Assembly: GCA_018350325.1 (NCBI GenBank) | Contig: JAEVLN010000003.1 | Location: 2,465,214-2,529,213, forward strand | Length of the DNA stretch: 64,000 nt | Origin: Globodera rostochiensis | Taxonomy: Eukaryota; Nematoda; Chromadorea; Rhabditida; Heteroderidae | Direction: 5' to 3' | Shown: piece after piece, positions 10,270-21,560 of the stretch | How positions within the stretch are numbered: the stretch's first letter is position 1 | Layout of the letters: every line of letters begins with the position of its first letter | Program-made: the position numbers and the translations under genes | Notes under the pieces: model-generated | Told to the model about the DNA's origin: nothing | The model's database searches: none | Seen by the model: only the letters and a program-made list of their open reading frames with translations

Positions 10270-11770
10270 TTAAGACTCACTAAAATATTCCTTATCAATA
10301 TTTTCACAAAAGGTGATCAAATTAGGGTATTTTTTCAACGCGTCGACCATCGCCCCGTTCGGCATTTCCGTGGTCAAAATTGTGTACAAATGGCCAAATG
10401 CGAGTGCGTCTAAACAACAAAAAGATTTTCGGTTGATGCATTTAAACGCAATTTTCGGCACTTTCTCACCGAGTTCCGTCGCCTGTTCGCCCACAAAAAA
10501 TCGCTGATGTCCCAGTTTGATGGAAAGGGCGTGGAAACTGAAAAAAACAGCCTCAAATCGTTGCCGTTTTTATGACACAAATTTAAAAAAAAAAACCATT
10601 TATCAGCGCGTTCGACCACTTTCTGCAACGAAAGGTCCGCCCATCCGGCGTCCTTCAGATACTTAAGCATTTCACGACGTTTGGACATTGGCAAAAGTTG
10701 GGTCAGCGGCCACCGATAAACGCTGCCATATCTGCGGGGGAATGGGAGAAAAAATGCCAATGTCTGAGCATTCGGAACCAAAAAGTTGCGGTCATCTGAA
10801 ACTGTCCGGTATTTCAACCCGGAATCATTTATGATTGGGACCAGACAACCCCTCTACTCAAAATCAGACCAAATTCAATATATTTACCTGCATTTCGTGA
10901 CCAGTGTGTAGGTGTCCTGGTCGACCCACGACAAATATTTCTGGAGAAAACAAAAAAATGTTTTTTATTCCAAAAGTCCAAAAAAACCTCGGCAATTCGA
11001 AGCGTCTCTTCAATAAGGGCGCAGAAGGCGTACATGTCGGCCTGTTCCGCTGCACTCAACGTCTTTGAAAGACTAATTCCCTAAGAAAACAAAAAATGTT
11101 CTACAAATTTCATGCGTAAAATTTAAATCAAATTTAAAATTAACCTTTTTGCCAACCAAATCCACAATTGGAAAGAATTCAGCGACAAGTGTTTCCTTAA
11201 CGCGGAGAAAAGGCACTTCGCCTAAATTATTGCAACAAAAATGGAAAAATATTTTTAAGAATAAAAAATTTGTTTATTTAAACCTGTCGTGGGCGACATA
11301 AATTCCGCGTTCGGCCTCTGCTCCAAAGCGTACGGCAACCCCGTCATCATAAGAAATGCGCGAACAGCCAACTGTTCAAAAAATGTTCAAATTTGATTCA
11401 AATAACGACGGAACAAAAGCAGAACCGTGTCAGCATACTGGTAGATCAAAGCCTGCTCCTCTAAAAGACAAAAATTCGAAATGACAAAGCCAAAGATGTA
11501 TTATCTATCATCAACGCCGGCGGGTTATACCCTCGGGAGCCAAAACCCGTCTTTAGGATTTGAATCGTTTTTCCGGGGGGGGGGGGGGGGGGGGGCGCGT
11601 AACACTCGAGGAACCTTCCTGACTTTCGAATAAGCCTTCCATATGCCAAAACGGAGAATATAATTTGCACAAATTAACGCCTCACTTTGGTATGGCGCAT
11701 AAAGCACCGCATCCTTCCATTCCTCGTCCATCATGGGCAGCGTTTGCGCAACAAAATCTCTGAGAGACAT
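10270..11770 (-). CDS. mtx-2: Metaxin-2
   Basis: Outer mitochondrial membrane protein that takes part in beta-barrel import and SAM/MICOS contacts. Nine exons join in phase: 11686-11770, 11426-11460, 11284-11371, 11145-11221, 10988-11080, 10888-10940, 10597-10731, 10470-10537, 10270-10409. The protein starts MSLRDFVAQ, as animal metaxin-2 does. It has the GST-N-like part (FLMMTGLPYALEQRPNAEFM then GEVPFLRVKETLVAEF) and the GST-C-like part (RYGSVYRWPLTQLLP, and TELDALAFGHLYTILTTEMP). The stop at 10270 follows KEYFSES. A good donor (A|GTGAGT) just before it leaves open a further tiny exon. It lies intact in the spacer of the inverted repeat. Confidence 0.93.
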
Positions 11771-12182
11771 TAGTATCGAAATTGAAAATTGCATAAATTT
11801 TCATTCTTTTTTTGCCATGTTAATAAACAGTAAATGTATTGTTTGCATCACAACTTTTATTGCGTAGTTTACCAAATAAATTTGGCGGAAAAGAATTTTT
11901 TTTTATTCGGAATCGTAATGTTTTAAAGCTTAAAGCACAGGGAGATCCACAACCAAACAATGCACGAGTAAAGAGGGAGACATTAAATATAATACAGAAC
12001 AAATTTCCATTCTGAAGGGGGGAGGGTTGCAAAAACATTTTCCCGTAACAAAAAGAGATTGATTGTTGAGGAAGGCGCAAGGCAAAAATTGAGGCGACCA
12101 GAAGAATTGACAAAAAAAGAATCCATTAAAATAGCGTGCGTTTAAATTGCTCATTGAATGCCAAAATTTGGTCCACTTCACT

Positions 12183-13075
12183 TCACTTCTCATTCCGCGT
12201 TTCGGCCCCGCTCTTCACATTGAAATTGATCGCCTCCCGCCACTCGGAAAGGAGCTGCTCCCAGCGACGCGAAGACATGGCCGTCACCAGTCCGAAGGTT
12301 TTGTCCGCCGTCTGCTTCACCTGCTGCTCGAACTGCTCCAAACTTAGCTTCTTCAGTTTTTCGCGCTTGGTCACCAAGTAGCAAAGGCTGCGGACCTTAA
12401 TGGAGCGCCAAAGTCAATCAAAAAACATGTAATATGTGAGACCTTCCCCCCTCCCCGCCCGGATGCAAAAAAACGAGCTCCAAGAGCTTCCAGAAGATAA
12501 TAGTTTTAAACTATTTTTACTCCCGATGAAAAAAAAATTGACCCAAATGTGGATACAAACTCAACTAGTGCCCAAAATCCACAAAATCCAACAACAACGA
12601 ACCTTTTCAGAGTTAAGTCTAAGTCGCCGGAGCTCCTCAAATTGGGTGCTCAGCTTTCGCTGCAGAATTTGATTGCATTCTTCCCCCGATTGGTCCGTTC
12701 TCTGCCGCTTTCTGCCGTTCGTGGACTTGTCGCGCGAGATCAGTTTCGACGGACTAAAAGGGCACGGATTTTGGAGGGTGAACGACCAAACATCTCACAC
12801 AGTTGGAAGCATTCCAGCTTGTTGTTAGCCAATTCGGGAAAGAGGGCGGTGTTCTCGAAAGTGAAGATCTCTTTGGTGGACCCCAACGGCACTTGAACGC
12901 CCTGCGTCCACTCCTCCCTCCATTTGTCCACAACTCTGGGCAACTGATGACCATCCGCCAACCGGCGTCGCTGCCTCGCCCTGTGCATCAAGTCCGTGCA
13001 GTACACCTCCTTGGGCACACCGTCTAAACGATCAAATGAAAGGGGAAACTCACTGTTGGGATCAACCCAACTCAT
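12183..13075 (-). CDS. JADE-like protein lacking PHD fingers
   Basis: Carries the two conserved ends of JADE proteins, scaffolds of the HBO1 histone acetyltransferase complex. The N-terminal motif (KEVYCTDLM, then WREEWTQGVQVPLG) is encoded in an exon ending at 13023, joined in phase to a short exon MSWVDPN. The C-terminal motif is encoded at 12603-about 12740 (LQRKLSTQFEELRRLRL) and 12183-12395 (VRSLCYLVTKREKLKKLSLE). In JADE the zinc-binding PHD-Zn knuckle-PHD block lies between these parts. Here the gap is only about 60 codons and has no Cys/His zinc pattern. More N-terminal exons may lie at 13243-13600, where a related DPNSWMKRSFY frame occurs. The splice near 12740-12765 is unsure. Confidence 0.6.
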
Positions 13076-13079
13076 ACAT

Positions 13080-15190
13080 TACAAAGTTTGGAGTTTTCAA
13101 TGTAAACAAAATAAAACAGGCACCATTAGAAAGCTTTAATTGAAATATGGTATATTTCAGCAAGGTTCAAGTGGCTCAAAGCATTCTCAAGAAGTTATAT
13201 TTGCAAAACTGCCAAATTTGAGATTTGTTTTTATGAGAATAGTTATGGAACTTCAAACTTTGGTAATGGACGAGAGAATGGGTGGGACACCTCACTGGTC
13301 TCTATGATGTAGAAGCTCCTCTTCATCCATGAGTTCGGGTCGCAGTTGGGTGCATGAGACTGTTGAAGTGCAATAACGCTTCTTGGAACCATCCAAACTA
13401 AACAAATCGGCATTAATCGAAAGCTTTGTTGGGTAGCTTTTGTATGTGGTTTAACGTGGTTGAGGATTTGAATTAACGGGGGAAATTCGCAATTCGCGTA
13501 AAAATAATCTTTTGAAAAATCAGTTGAATAGAGACCGGATTTTAGGGTTGACCTTTTTTTGCGAATTGCAAAAACCTTCATTTATGTAAATAAAAATCGA
13601 GACCAAAAGAGATTGCAGCGATAGTTTTTCAGAAAATTTCTTTTAAAAAAATGCAATTAAACGAAAAAAACCCATAAGATGGGATGGTATTTCTATCGCG
13701 AGCATGCGGAGACGGAGGGCGGAGGAGGAAATTCCCCATTGACTATTCGTTGTCTTTGTGCAATGTAACACAGGGTAAACTCCTGTTGCTCCGCCACACT
13801 TCGAACGTTCATCTCCAGACAGCGTGCCCTCATAATCTCTTCTCCACCGTCACTGGACGTGTGTTTCTGTCTTCGGTGACCTCCGGGCAAATGGTACAAA
13901 TTGTAAAGCGAAATTTTGGCAATTCCTGACCAGAATCAGTGGATTTCGCAACAATTTTGCCATTTCCCACCGCTTAAAGTGCGCCTCACGTTAAAGGCAT
14001 ATCGCCAATGAATTTGACCAGAAATGCTTCGAACATTTCGGATCACTCATGCGCAGAGAATACTCAGAAGACGCCAACCGCGGAGCCTTCATCACTAGAA
14101 ACCAGAACTACATATGTACATATTCGAAATAAAGCTGCACATTTAATCAACTTATTTATTTGTAGAGAAATGTTCGCTCTTTTTGAATTCAGATCAGTTA
14201 CTGATCATATTTTCAACCATAAAATTTTTGGAAAGCTTTTTCGGCTGTTCTTCTGATTTGATGTCGTGATTGTCCCGGCTGCCTAAAGGATCACACGCTA
14301 TTTAAAAGGTTGCGAATATTAATCCCGACCAATAGTTCATAAACAGAACCGGCATTAATTTTAACTAAATATCGGCGCTTCTTTAGTTGGGGGTTGACGA
14401 TTTTCACTGGGGGGTCGAGACCCATGGACCCTTTTGTTTTTTATCACAAAAATTTTTGTTCCTCAAATCATGGTAGAATAGATTTTTTTTCACCGCTCCC
14501 ACGAGTTCTTTCAATGGGGTGCCTGCCCATCAGTGTAAGAATGCCTCCTCCCCCCTTACTGTTTTTTCTCCAAATTTCATTTCGGAGAGGGGGGGCGAAT
14601 TCCCCCTCCCCTGGCTAATAAACTTTTATGATTTTTGTCGCCAACAATCTCAATTTGACTATTAAGAAAATAATTTTCTAAAGCAAAAATTAAGAAAAAA
14701 ATTCAAACCAGAGTCAAGAACAAAGACATTCGGAAGTTCTTGGACGGCATTTACGTTTCAGAAAAGGTATCCATCGCCTCCGAGGAATAAGAAAAAACTA
14801 TTGTCCCGAATTTTTGTTTTGTTGATTGGAGAACGGATAAATGTTGTTGAACTGGTTGATTCACTTGATTAACACCAAAATATACTAACACACACAACAC
14901 GAAGGGAGGGGGGGGGGGAGTTGAGACGACGGGGGTTCATTTTGTCGGTGATGGAATGAACGACGAAAGTGCTTATCACAATAAACATGAATTAACTGAA
15001 AATGATGATGATGAAGGTCTAACTAGCGGGAGAGAGGGACAGCGGTGTAAGAATTCTGAAACACAATTTCTAAGAATAGAATCGGGGTGGTGAAGAACAG
15101 AAGAATATAACATGAGAATAAATGTTTCCGTTGCATAGCTTTTTTTTAAAAGCCGATTTTCGAAGCGTTCCTATCACACGCCAACCAACA
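13080..15190. other. Region without a confirmed gene
   Basis: 13243-13581 (minus) and 13693-13899 (minus) hold open frames that might be upstream exons of the JADE-like gene, but no domain is clear. 14190-14370 is a dispersed repeat. The rest is AT-rich with short G runs (14590, 14908). Confidence 0.4.
14190..14375. repeat. Dispersed repeat with a single 50-bp satellite unit
   Basis: Direct-orientation relative of 20515-20710: TTGAATTCAGATCAG, then CTTCTGATT, CCTAAAGG and TTAATCCCGACCAATAG in the same order. It ends with one truncated copy of the unit that is repeated 18 times downstream of the 20.5-kb copy. Confidence 0.75.
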
Positions 15191-16909
15191 TCAAAAATTG
15201 CTGGAAAATCCGCCAAAATCCTGGTAGCTGGCTTGAGGCATTTGGCCGGAATAGAACTGTTGAACGGTGGTGTCCTAGGCAGAGGAGCACACGAATTACT
15301 TTTAAAAAGAAAAAGACGAGAAAGCAGTACCCAAATGTTCAGAATGCCGGCGATCCCTTGGGCCGGCTGCTTGTCCAGCTGTTCATAAATTTCTCTTTGC
15401 AAATCGTCGAACGAGAACCAATCTGTACGGTACACCAACGGGAAAGTGTTAAACCTGTCGACAATTCCCCACATCCGTACTCAAATCCAACACGACCCGT
15501 TCCACGGACACTGTCCCCGCCGGGTAATTGCGCGGAACGATCAAACGCAATGACGGGACTTCCTCACGCTCTTAAAGGGATGGAGTGGAAACAATTAGCA
15601 TATTCAGCACATCAAATACACTCACTTAGAATGCAGTTGATGATGAACGAATTGGAGTCAGGACAGAGTGCAACATTTGGGTCAAAGTGAAAACGTTGTT
15701 CCATTCCGGAAATTTCGCTTTGAACCAGCTCTGGCAACTGCAAAATGTTCACTGTCACTTTGCCGCTTGGACAGTTCAGCATGTTTTGAACAACAGCACA
15801 CGAAGAGGGGCCGGCGACATTGCCCGCATCGGTGAGAACAGTTGACGAAGTGTTCACCATCCCGGCATAATTCTGCGCTGTTTGAGCAGTGGCGAATGCT
15901 GCTTTCTGTTGATGCGGCTGATTGGTGGGTATTGCTCCTGACCCTGCAGCCATTGTTCGTTGCCGTTGCATCAAATTCTGCTGTTGTTGGAACCGTAGCT
16001 GCTGCTGCTGTTGTTGTGGATACATGCTCAACTGCTGCGGTCCGTATGACATCTGAAAACGAGTTTTTTTATAATTTTAAATGTGTCAATCAATTACGTT
16101 TGGGTCAAACATCATTTGATGTATTCCCATTGATGCAAGGGGATACATAAAATTTGGACCAAAATTCGTGCGAATTTTGTCTTGGCCGTTGGCAAGCGTT
16201 ATGCACGAATGGAGTCTGCCGGACGCTGTCGAATACAAATTGTTCCCGCCTGATTTAAAATCTTAAAATGCAAGTGGCTAACGGGTAAACAAACGTACTC
16301 TTAAGTAGTCCATTCCATGTGTAGATGATTTTCCCAGGCGTGCACCTTAGATCGACCCCTGCGCCGATTGTGTGTCCCGCACCAAATTGTTTTTTTCCCC
16401 TTATGAATCCGTCAACTGACGGGCCACCCAAAAATTTGCCATCGCTGGCGTACGCGTGCGTTCCGAGTTGCCGGCCAACACATTTGTCTAATTCGAACTC
16501 TGTCGGTCCGAATCCAATTGCAATCGCGCTTAAAGCATTTTTTCGCTAACAAAAACAAATTTTTAAATGAACAAAAATTTCTGGAAATTGTCAGGGGTCG
16601 AAAGCCGTCAAAATGGAAGAGATTCGGACCATTTTCAATTTCGGTCTCCTCTCCACCTCCCCCCCCCCATCCCATTGACTTACTCGGCACCACATTCCTC
16701 GATTTTCACTTCGTAGTAAAACACGTTGTTTGCGATTGGAACAAGCGCCGGACCTCGGAATGTTTGGAATCCTGAAAAGGCATTAAACCATAATGAGCAT
16801 CGAAAAAATTAAAAAATCTGAGGGCACCTTCTCCCCCCGTGTAACTGATAAGAAAATTTAGATTTTCCAGAATGTCGACACTAAGCCCAGCCGCTGCTTT
16901 ATAGTCCAT
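15191..16909 (-). CDS. Chimeric SPRY-MED15 protein
   Basis: Nine exons join in phase: 16828-16909, 16684-16771, 16299-16528, 16098-16249, 15626-16052, 15463-15570, 15331-15422, 15191-15274 (donor GTCGAC at 15462 is weak). The first four encode a complete SPRY domain ending TNFGPNFMYP. From there the frame runs into SMGIHQMMFDPN, a Gln-rich stretch (MSYGPQQLSMYPQQQQQQ), and the conserved C-terminus of Mediator tail subunit 15: EISGMEQRFHFDPN, VPSLRLIVPRNYPAGTVSVE, FDDLQREIYEQL, ending in FGGFSSNF. The KIX domain normally at the MED15 N-terminus is absent. The join lies at the inner edge of the right inverted-repeat arm. The exon count is eight if the listed exons are complete. An assembly join is the main alternative. 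Confidence 0.78.
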
Positions 16910-17544
16910 AAGCAATTATTTTATTTCTAAAAGATCGAATTTGTTTGAGGCATTTAGTTAGGGCCACAAATTATTTTACTCCTCAAAAAATCGGAATAAA
17001 TTATTCTTTACGCATTTCAGCCGTCTGAAGCCTAACCTCAGGGAAAAAAGAAGAAAAATTGGAAAATTCAACTTTAAGACTGAAAGGAACCTACGGATGC
17101 CATTGCAATGAATTTATTCTAAAATAGGAAGCGAGTTGATTGGTGAAAAAATGCATTTCTTTGTTGTATGATATATATTTGTGTTGTGGGGGGGGGGGAA
17201 TTACTGCAAAATGTGAAAAAAAACAGTGCAAAGAACACAGCCCCTCCCCCATTAAAGTAAATTTAAATAAAGTTTATGTTTTATGTTAATGCTTGCGAGT
17301 TGATGTGCAATCGATGTTATTCATTGATCCATTCCAATCATTCAAGGAAGCGAGCAGTATTTTTGAGTTTGGAAGATTCATGAAATTTTTTCTGAATTAT
17401 GTTTTGTGCGACCGGACGGACCTTTGTCGTTTTCCCCATTGCCGGGGATTTTGTTCGATTTTAATTGTCCCAATCGGAAAATTTGATCAAAATATGGTTT
17501 ATTTTACGTTCAAGGGACCTGGTGCTCGTCTTCGGATTAAGTCC

Positions 17545-17845
17545 CTGAACCCGGCTTATCGGGCCTGAAATCCGGCTTATCGGGCCTGAAATCCGGCTTA
17601 TCGAGCTTAAAGGCACTAAACCCGGCTTATAGGCCCTGAACCCGGCTTATCGGGCCTAACCGGCTTATAGGCCCTAAACCCGGTTTATCGGGCCTAACCG
17701 GCTTATAGGCCCTAAACCCGGTTTATCGGGCCTAACCGGCTTATAGGCCCTAAACCCGGCATATCGGGCCTAACCGGCTTATAGGCCCTGAACCCGGCTT
17801 ATCGGGCCTAACCGGCTTATAGGCCCTAAACCCGGTTCAAGAATT
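17545..17845. repeat. Expanded 19/38-bp minisatellite, right arm
   Basis: About 15 units of a 19-bp element of the type CCGGCTTATAGGCCCTAAA alternating with CCGGCTTATCGGGCCTAA forms, giving a higher-order 38-bp period in the middle. The left arm has about 3.5 units at the same place. Confidence 0.9.
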
Positions 17846-18269
17846 TTGGATATTATGTTCTCAAATTTTTTGATTGCAGCTCGATCATAGATCAGCTGAC
17901 GTTGTCAGTAAATTAATTAGTTAAAATAATTGACCTATTTTAATAAATAATGTTTGAAATATTCACTTTTTAAAATTTTGAAAGTTGGCGAAATTTCTCT
18001 CTTATATGTTCCCAAATTATATATCATTCAACTCCCCTCTTTGAGCTGATTACGAATCAGTAAAAATTGAGTCGCTCTCGACTCTGAGCAAGTTATAAGC
18101 AGGGATTAACTTTTTGGAGCATTTAACTGTACGATTTTAATATAAATTGTGGTTTATGCAATTGTTCCAAAATTTAATTAAATTTGAATTTTCTTGGTTT
18201 TGTCGAGAGGAGTCGATTAACATAATATTGTCGATTACAAAAACGGGGGGTTGTCGGCATTCTTCACTT

Positions 18270-19934
18270 TTACAAATACGAAATATAAATCTTATTCTTT
18301 GTTGTCCACGCCTCCATTGCTTCGAGCTCCCATTCCGCCCATTTCTCATCTCGCACAATCGGCCCCCTCACAAGCAACCTAAAAACATGGGAACGCAATT
18401 TTCTTCTCGAATATGTCAGTCGCTCCTGCGTTCGTTCGTTCTCAAGTTCGAATGGTTCAACGCCGCCAAAAGTTACACAACGCGAAATAATGTAGCTGAC
18501 CGGAGAGGAGGCATAGAGAAACGTCTAAAACATTTTCATTTATTTTGGAGGAACGAAATAAAAAGACAACTTTTTTGAGCTCCTCCATCTTCCGGAAGTT
18601 TTGGGGAGTCCAAGTAAAATCTCCTTTTATCATTTTCGGAATGCCACTTTTAAATGGCGTGTGGAGCCATTCGAACACCGCCTGTTCAGCAGATACTTCC
18701 TCGGGAGTTGCGGGCAAATCACAAAAAAAGAGTCCTTCGGCTGTTCCGATCGCTCGGAGGTTGACGCAGTCGTGCAGAAAAGTGGGGGATATGTAATTTC
18801 GCAGTTGAACGACGTAATTCAGGTTTCCAATGATCAATTTGCTGATGTTTGTCGCCATCAGAGGCCAGAACTCCTTGACCAAGACGGCAAAATTTTTCTG
18901 TTTCTCATCACTAATGTCTAATTCCAAAGTGATCCCCAATTTGAAAAGGCTTCGAATGTGGCGAAAGGAGGCTGCGAGAGTTTGGTCGAGGCTGTCGAGT
19001 CTGAAAACGATCCAATTAATATGTTCCAATTAGGGTAGGCCGGGATCGGTCGGAATTATCCCGAATTATGAAATCCCGATCTAAGCCCCGGTTTTCAAAA
19101 AGTTGTATCCCGGCTTTCACGATTACCAAAAAAAAAAATCCCGATGCCGTCCTACTCCAGATACAACTGAGTAGATCAGGATCGGCTATCTTTGATCTTG
19201 TAAATCCCGACTAATCCCAATCCCGACTGCAAAACTTAATCGATCCCGCCCTTTTCATTGCGACCGATTTCCCTTAAAATCCCTGCCGACCCGGTGCATC
19301 TAATGTAAATGCATCCGAAGCCGATTAAATTGTCAGGCGCTGGTGCCTCAGGAATCGGAAATTTCATGAAGATCAAATCGACGATATTATATGTGGCAAT
19401 CACCACGCCACTGCGGCAATTCGAATTATGAATTTGAAAAGTTCCAATTGTAAATTTCCTGGTTTTGAAGTGCAACTCCACCAGTGCATCGAAACGGTCT
19501 GAGAGCAGTGCCAATTTCATCCCGAGCTCGGCAGGTTCAAAGAATGGGAAAATGCTCAACCAAACGTCGTCGCAAACTTTTCTGGAAATTATTGGCTTTA
19601 AATTTAACGCGTTTTTGGGGGAAATTCAATCAAGATTTTAAATTTTCCAATTAGATAGGTCAAAGGTTCGCATGGCGAGAATTTTTTACCAATTCTTTAA
19701 ACGTGGATTTTAATCATTTTATTTTATCGAATTAATCAAAGTAAGAAGCCTCGCGACCTAACGTATTCATTTTAGCCTTTTAGTGGCGGCCCGATAGTGC
19801 CGCTAGCCTTAACAAGCAAATTATTAAAAAAATGGTTGAAAATTATATTTTAAGTTTATTACAATTTAAGCATGAAAAAAAGAAAATTACAGTTTTTTCA
19901 GATGTCGATGAGCTTCTCGTGGATGATCGGACAT
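18270..19934 (-). CDS. F-box-like family protein, right copy
   Basis: Paralogue of the 5546-7203 gene on the opposite arm. Exons 19891-19934, 19291-19581 and about 18460-19000 join in phase. Start MSDHPREAHRHLKK, F-box-like VCDDVWLSIFPFFEPAELG. The third exon has a 6-bp in-frame insertion (LDS-LDQ) and a few substitutions relative to the left copy (LELDISDEKQ against LELYISDDKQ). The C-terminal block is again in a shifted frame, as in the left copy, so the shift is older than the duplication or reflects a very short intron. Function unknown. Confidence 0.6.
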
Positions 19935-20514
19935 TTTGGAAGACAATTAAATTTATGAAATATTAAAAAGTAGGTAGGTAATTGGATTCGAAATTATTTT
20001 TATTAATTAAATTCTCCTTTAAATTAAAATGTGTATTAAATACAAATTATTTAATAGTTTTTTGTACTCAAATTTGGTCAAAGTGTTCGGTTTGTCACCC
20101 CGCCCCATTCGTTGCGTTTGTCGTCCACACGCAATGTCAGCGTTTTGCCCCATTCAAAAATGAGCCAATTTATGGGCGATGCGATGAGAAAATCGCCTGA
20201 AGAAATTTATTCGAAAGATTTTTTCGCCAAAATGAGTCGCCCGCAGCGACTTTTTTTGATTCAGTTGCGCTACAAAAAGTTAGAATTGTTTTGCAAGAAT
20301 GGGAGCCGTTTCCGGGCTTTTCATATTTATTCATTTTATTATATAATAAACAACGTTTTTTTCAATAAATTAAAATGCTAAAGACTAAATTGGACAAGCA
20401 TTGGGCGTCAATTCGAATTCGAATTTAATTCATTTTCCCGCCGATGCTCGAGGCCGAAAATGAATGTGAATAAAAGATGTGCAAATGATCAAATATATTC
20501 AGAACGTGGCTGTA

Positions 20515-20660
20515 CATTTTTGAATTCATATCAGTCCCTGATCATATTTTAAAGCATAAATTGCAATGCGTCTTCGGAGATTCTTCTGATTCGATGACGT
20601 CGAGAATGTACCGGGCTGCTTGCCTAAAGGGTCACACCGCTGTTTAAAAGCTTGAAAATA
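20515..20660. repeat. Dispersed repeat leading into the satellite
   Basis: Related to 14190-14340 in the same orientation. It directly abuts the first 50-bp unit at 20661. Confidence 0.7.
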
Positions 20661-21560
20661 TTAATCCCGACCAATAGTTCATAAACAGAAACCGGGATTT
20701 GGATCCGGAATTAATCCCGACCAATAGTTCATAAACAGAAACCGAGATTTGGATCCGGAATTAATCCCGACCAATAGTTCATAAACAGAAACCGAGATTT
20801 GGATCCGGAATTAATCCCGACCAATAGTTCATAAACAGAAACCGAGATTTGGATCCGGAATTAATCCCGACCAATAGTTCATAAACAGAAACCGAGATTT
20901 GGATCCGGAATTAATCCCGACCAATAGTTCATAAACAGAAACCGGGATTTGGATCCGGAATTAATCCCGACCAATAGTTCATAAACAGAAACCGAGATTT
21001 GGATCCGGAATTAATCCCGACCAATAGTTCATAAACAGAAACCGAGATTTGGATCCGGAATTAATCCCGACCAATAGTTCATAAACAGAAACCGAGATTT
21101 GGATCCGGAATTAATCCCGACCAATAGTTCATAAACAGAAACCGAGATTTGGATCCGGAATTAATCCCGACCAATAGTTCATAAACAGAAACCGAGATTT
21201 GGATCCGGAATTAATCCCGACCAATGGTTCATAAACAGAAACCGAGATTTGGATCCGGAATTAATCCCGACCAATAGTTCATAAACAGAAACCGAGATTT
21301 GGATCCGGAATTAATCCCGACCAATAGTTCATAAACAGAAACCGAGATTTGGATCCGGAATTAATCCCGACCAATAGTTCATAAACAGAAACCGAGATTT
21401 GGATCCGGAATTAATCCCGACCAATAGTTCATAAACAGAAACCGAGATTTGGATCCGGAATTAATCCCGACCAATAGTTCATAAACAGAAACCGAGATTT
21501 GGATCCGGAATTAATCCCGACCAATAGTTCATAAACAGAAACCGAGATTTGGATCCGGAT
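20661..21560. repeat. 50-bp satellite, 18 copies
   Basis: Exactly 18 head-to-tail units of 50 bp, starting TTAATCCCGACCAATAGTTC and ending GATTTGGATCCGGAA. The units are almost identical: two carry GGG instead of GAG and one has ATGG for ATAG. Each contains one BamHI-like GGATCC site. The homogeneity implies recent expansion or ongoing homogenisation. Confidence 0.97.

Larger units (their letters stand above)
16141..20396. repeat. Right arm of giant inverted repeat
   Basis: Reverse complement of 5086-9225. It carries the SPRY part of the chimeric gene and the second F-box-like gene, both on the minus strand. Slightly longer than the left arm because of the expanded minisatellite. Confidence 0.93.

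Noticed and set aside
20661..21560. CRISPR-like array
   Set aside because: Units are contiguous identical 50-mers without unique spacers, in a eukaryotic context; this is a satellite.
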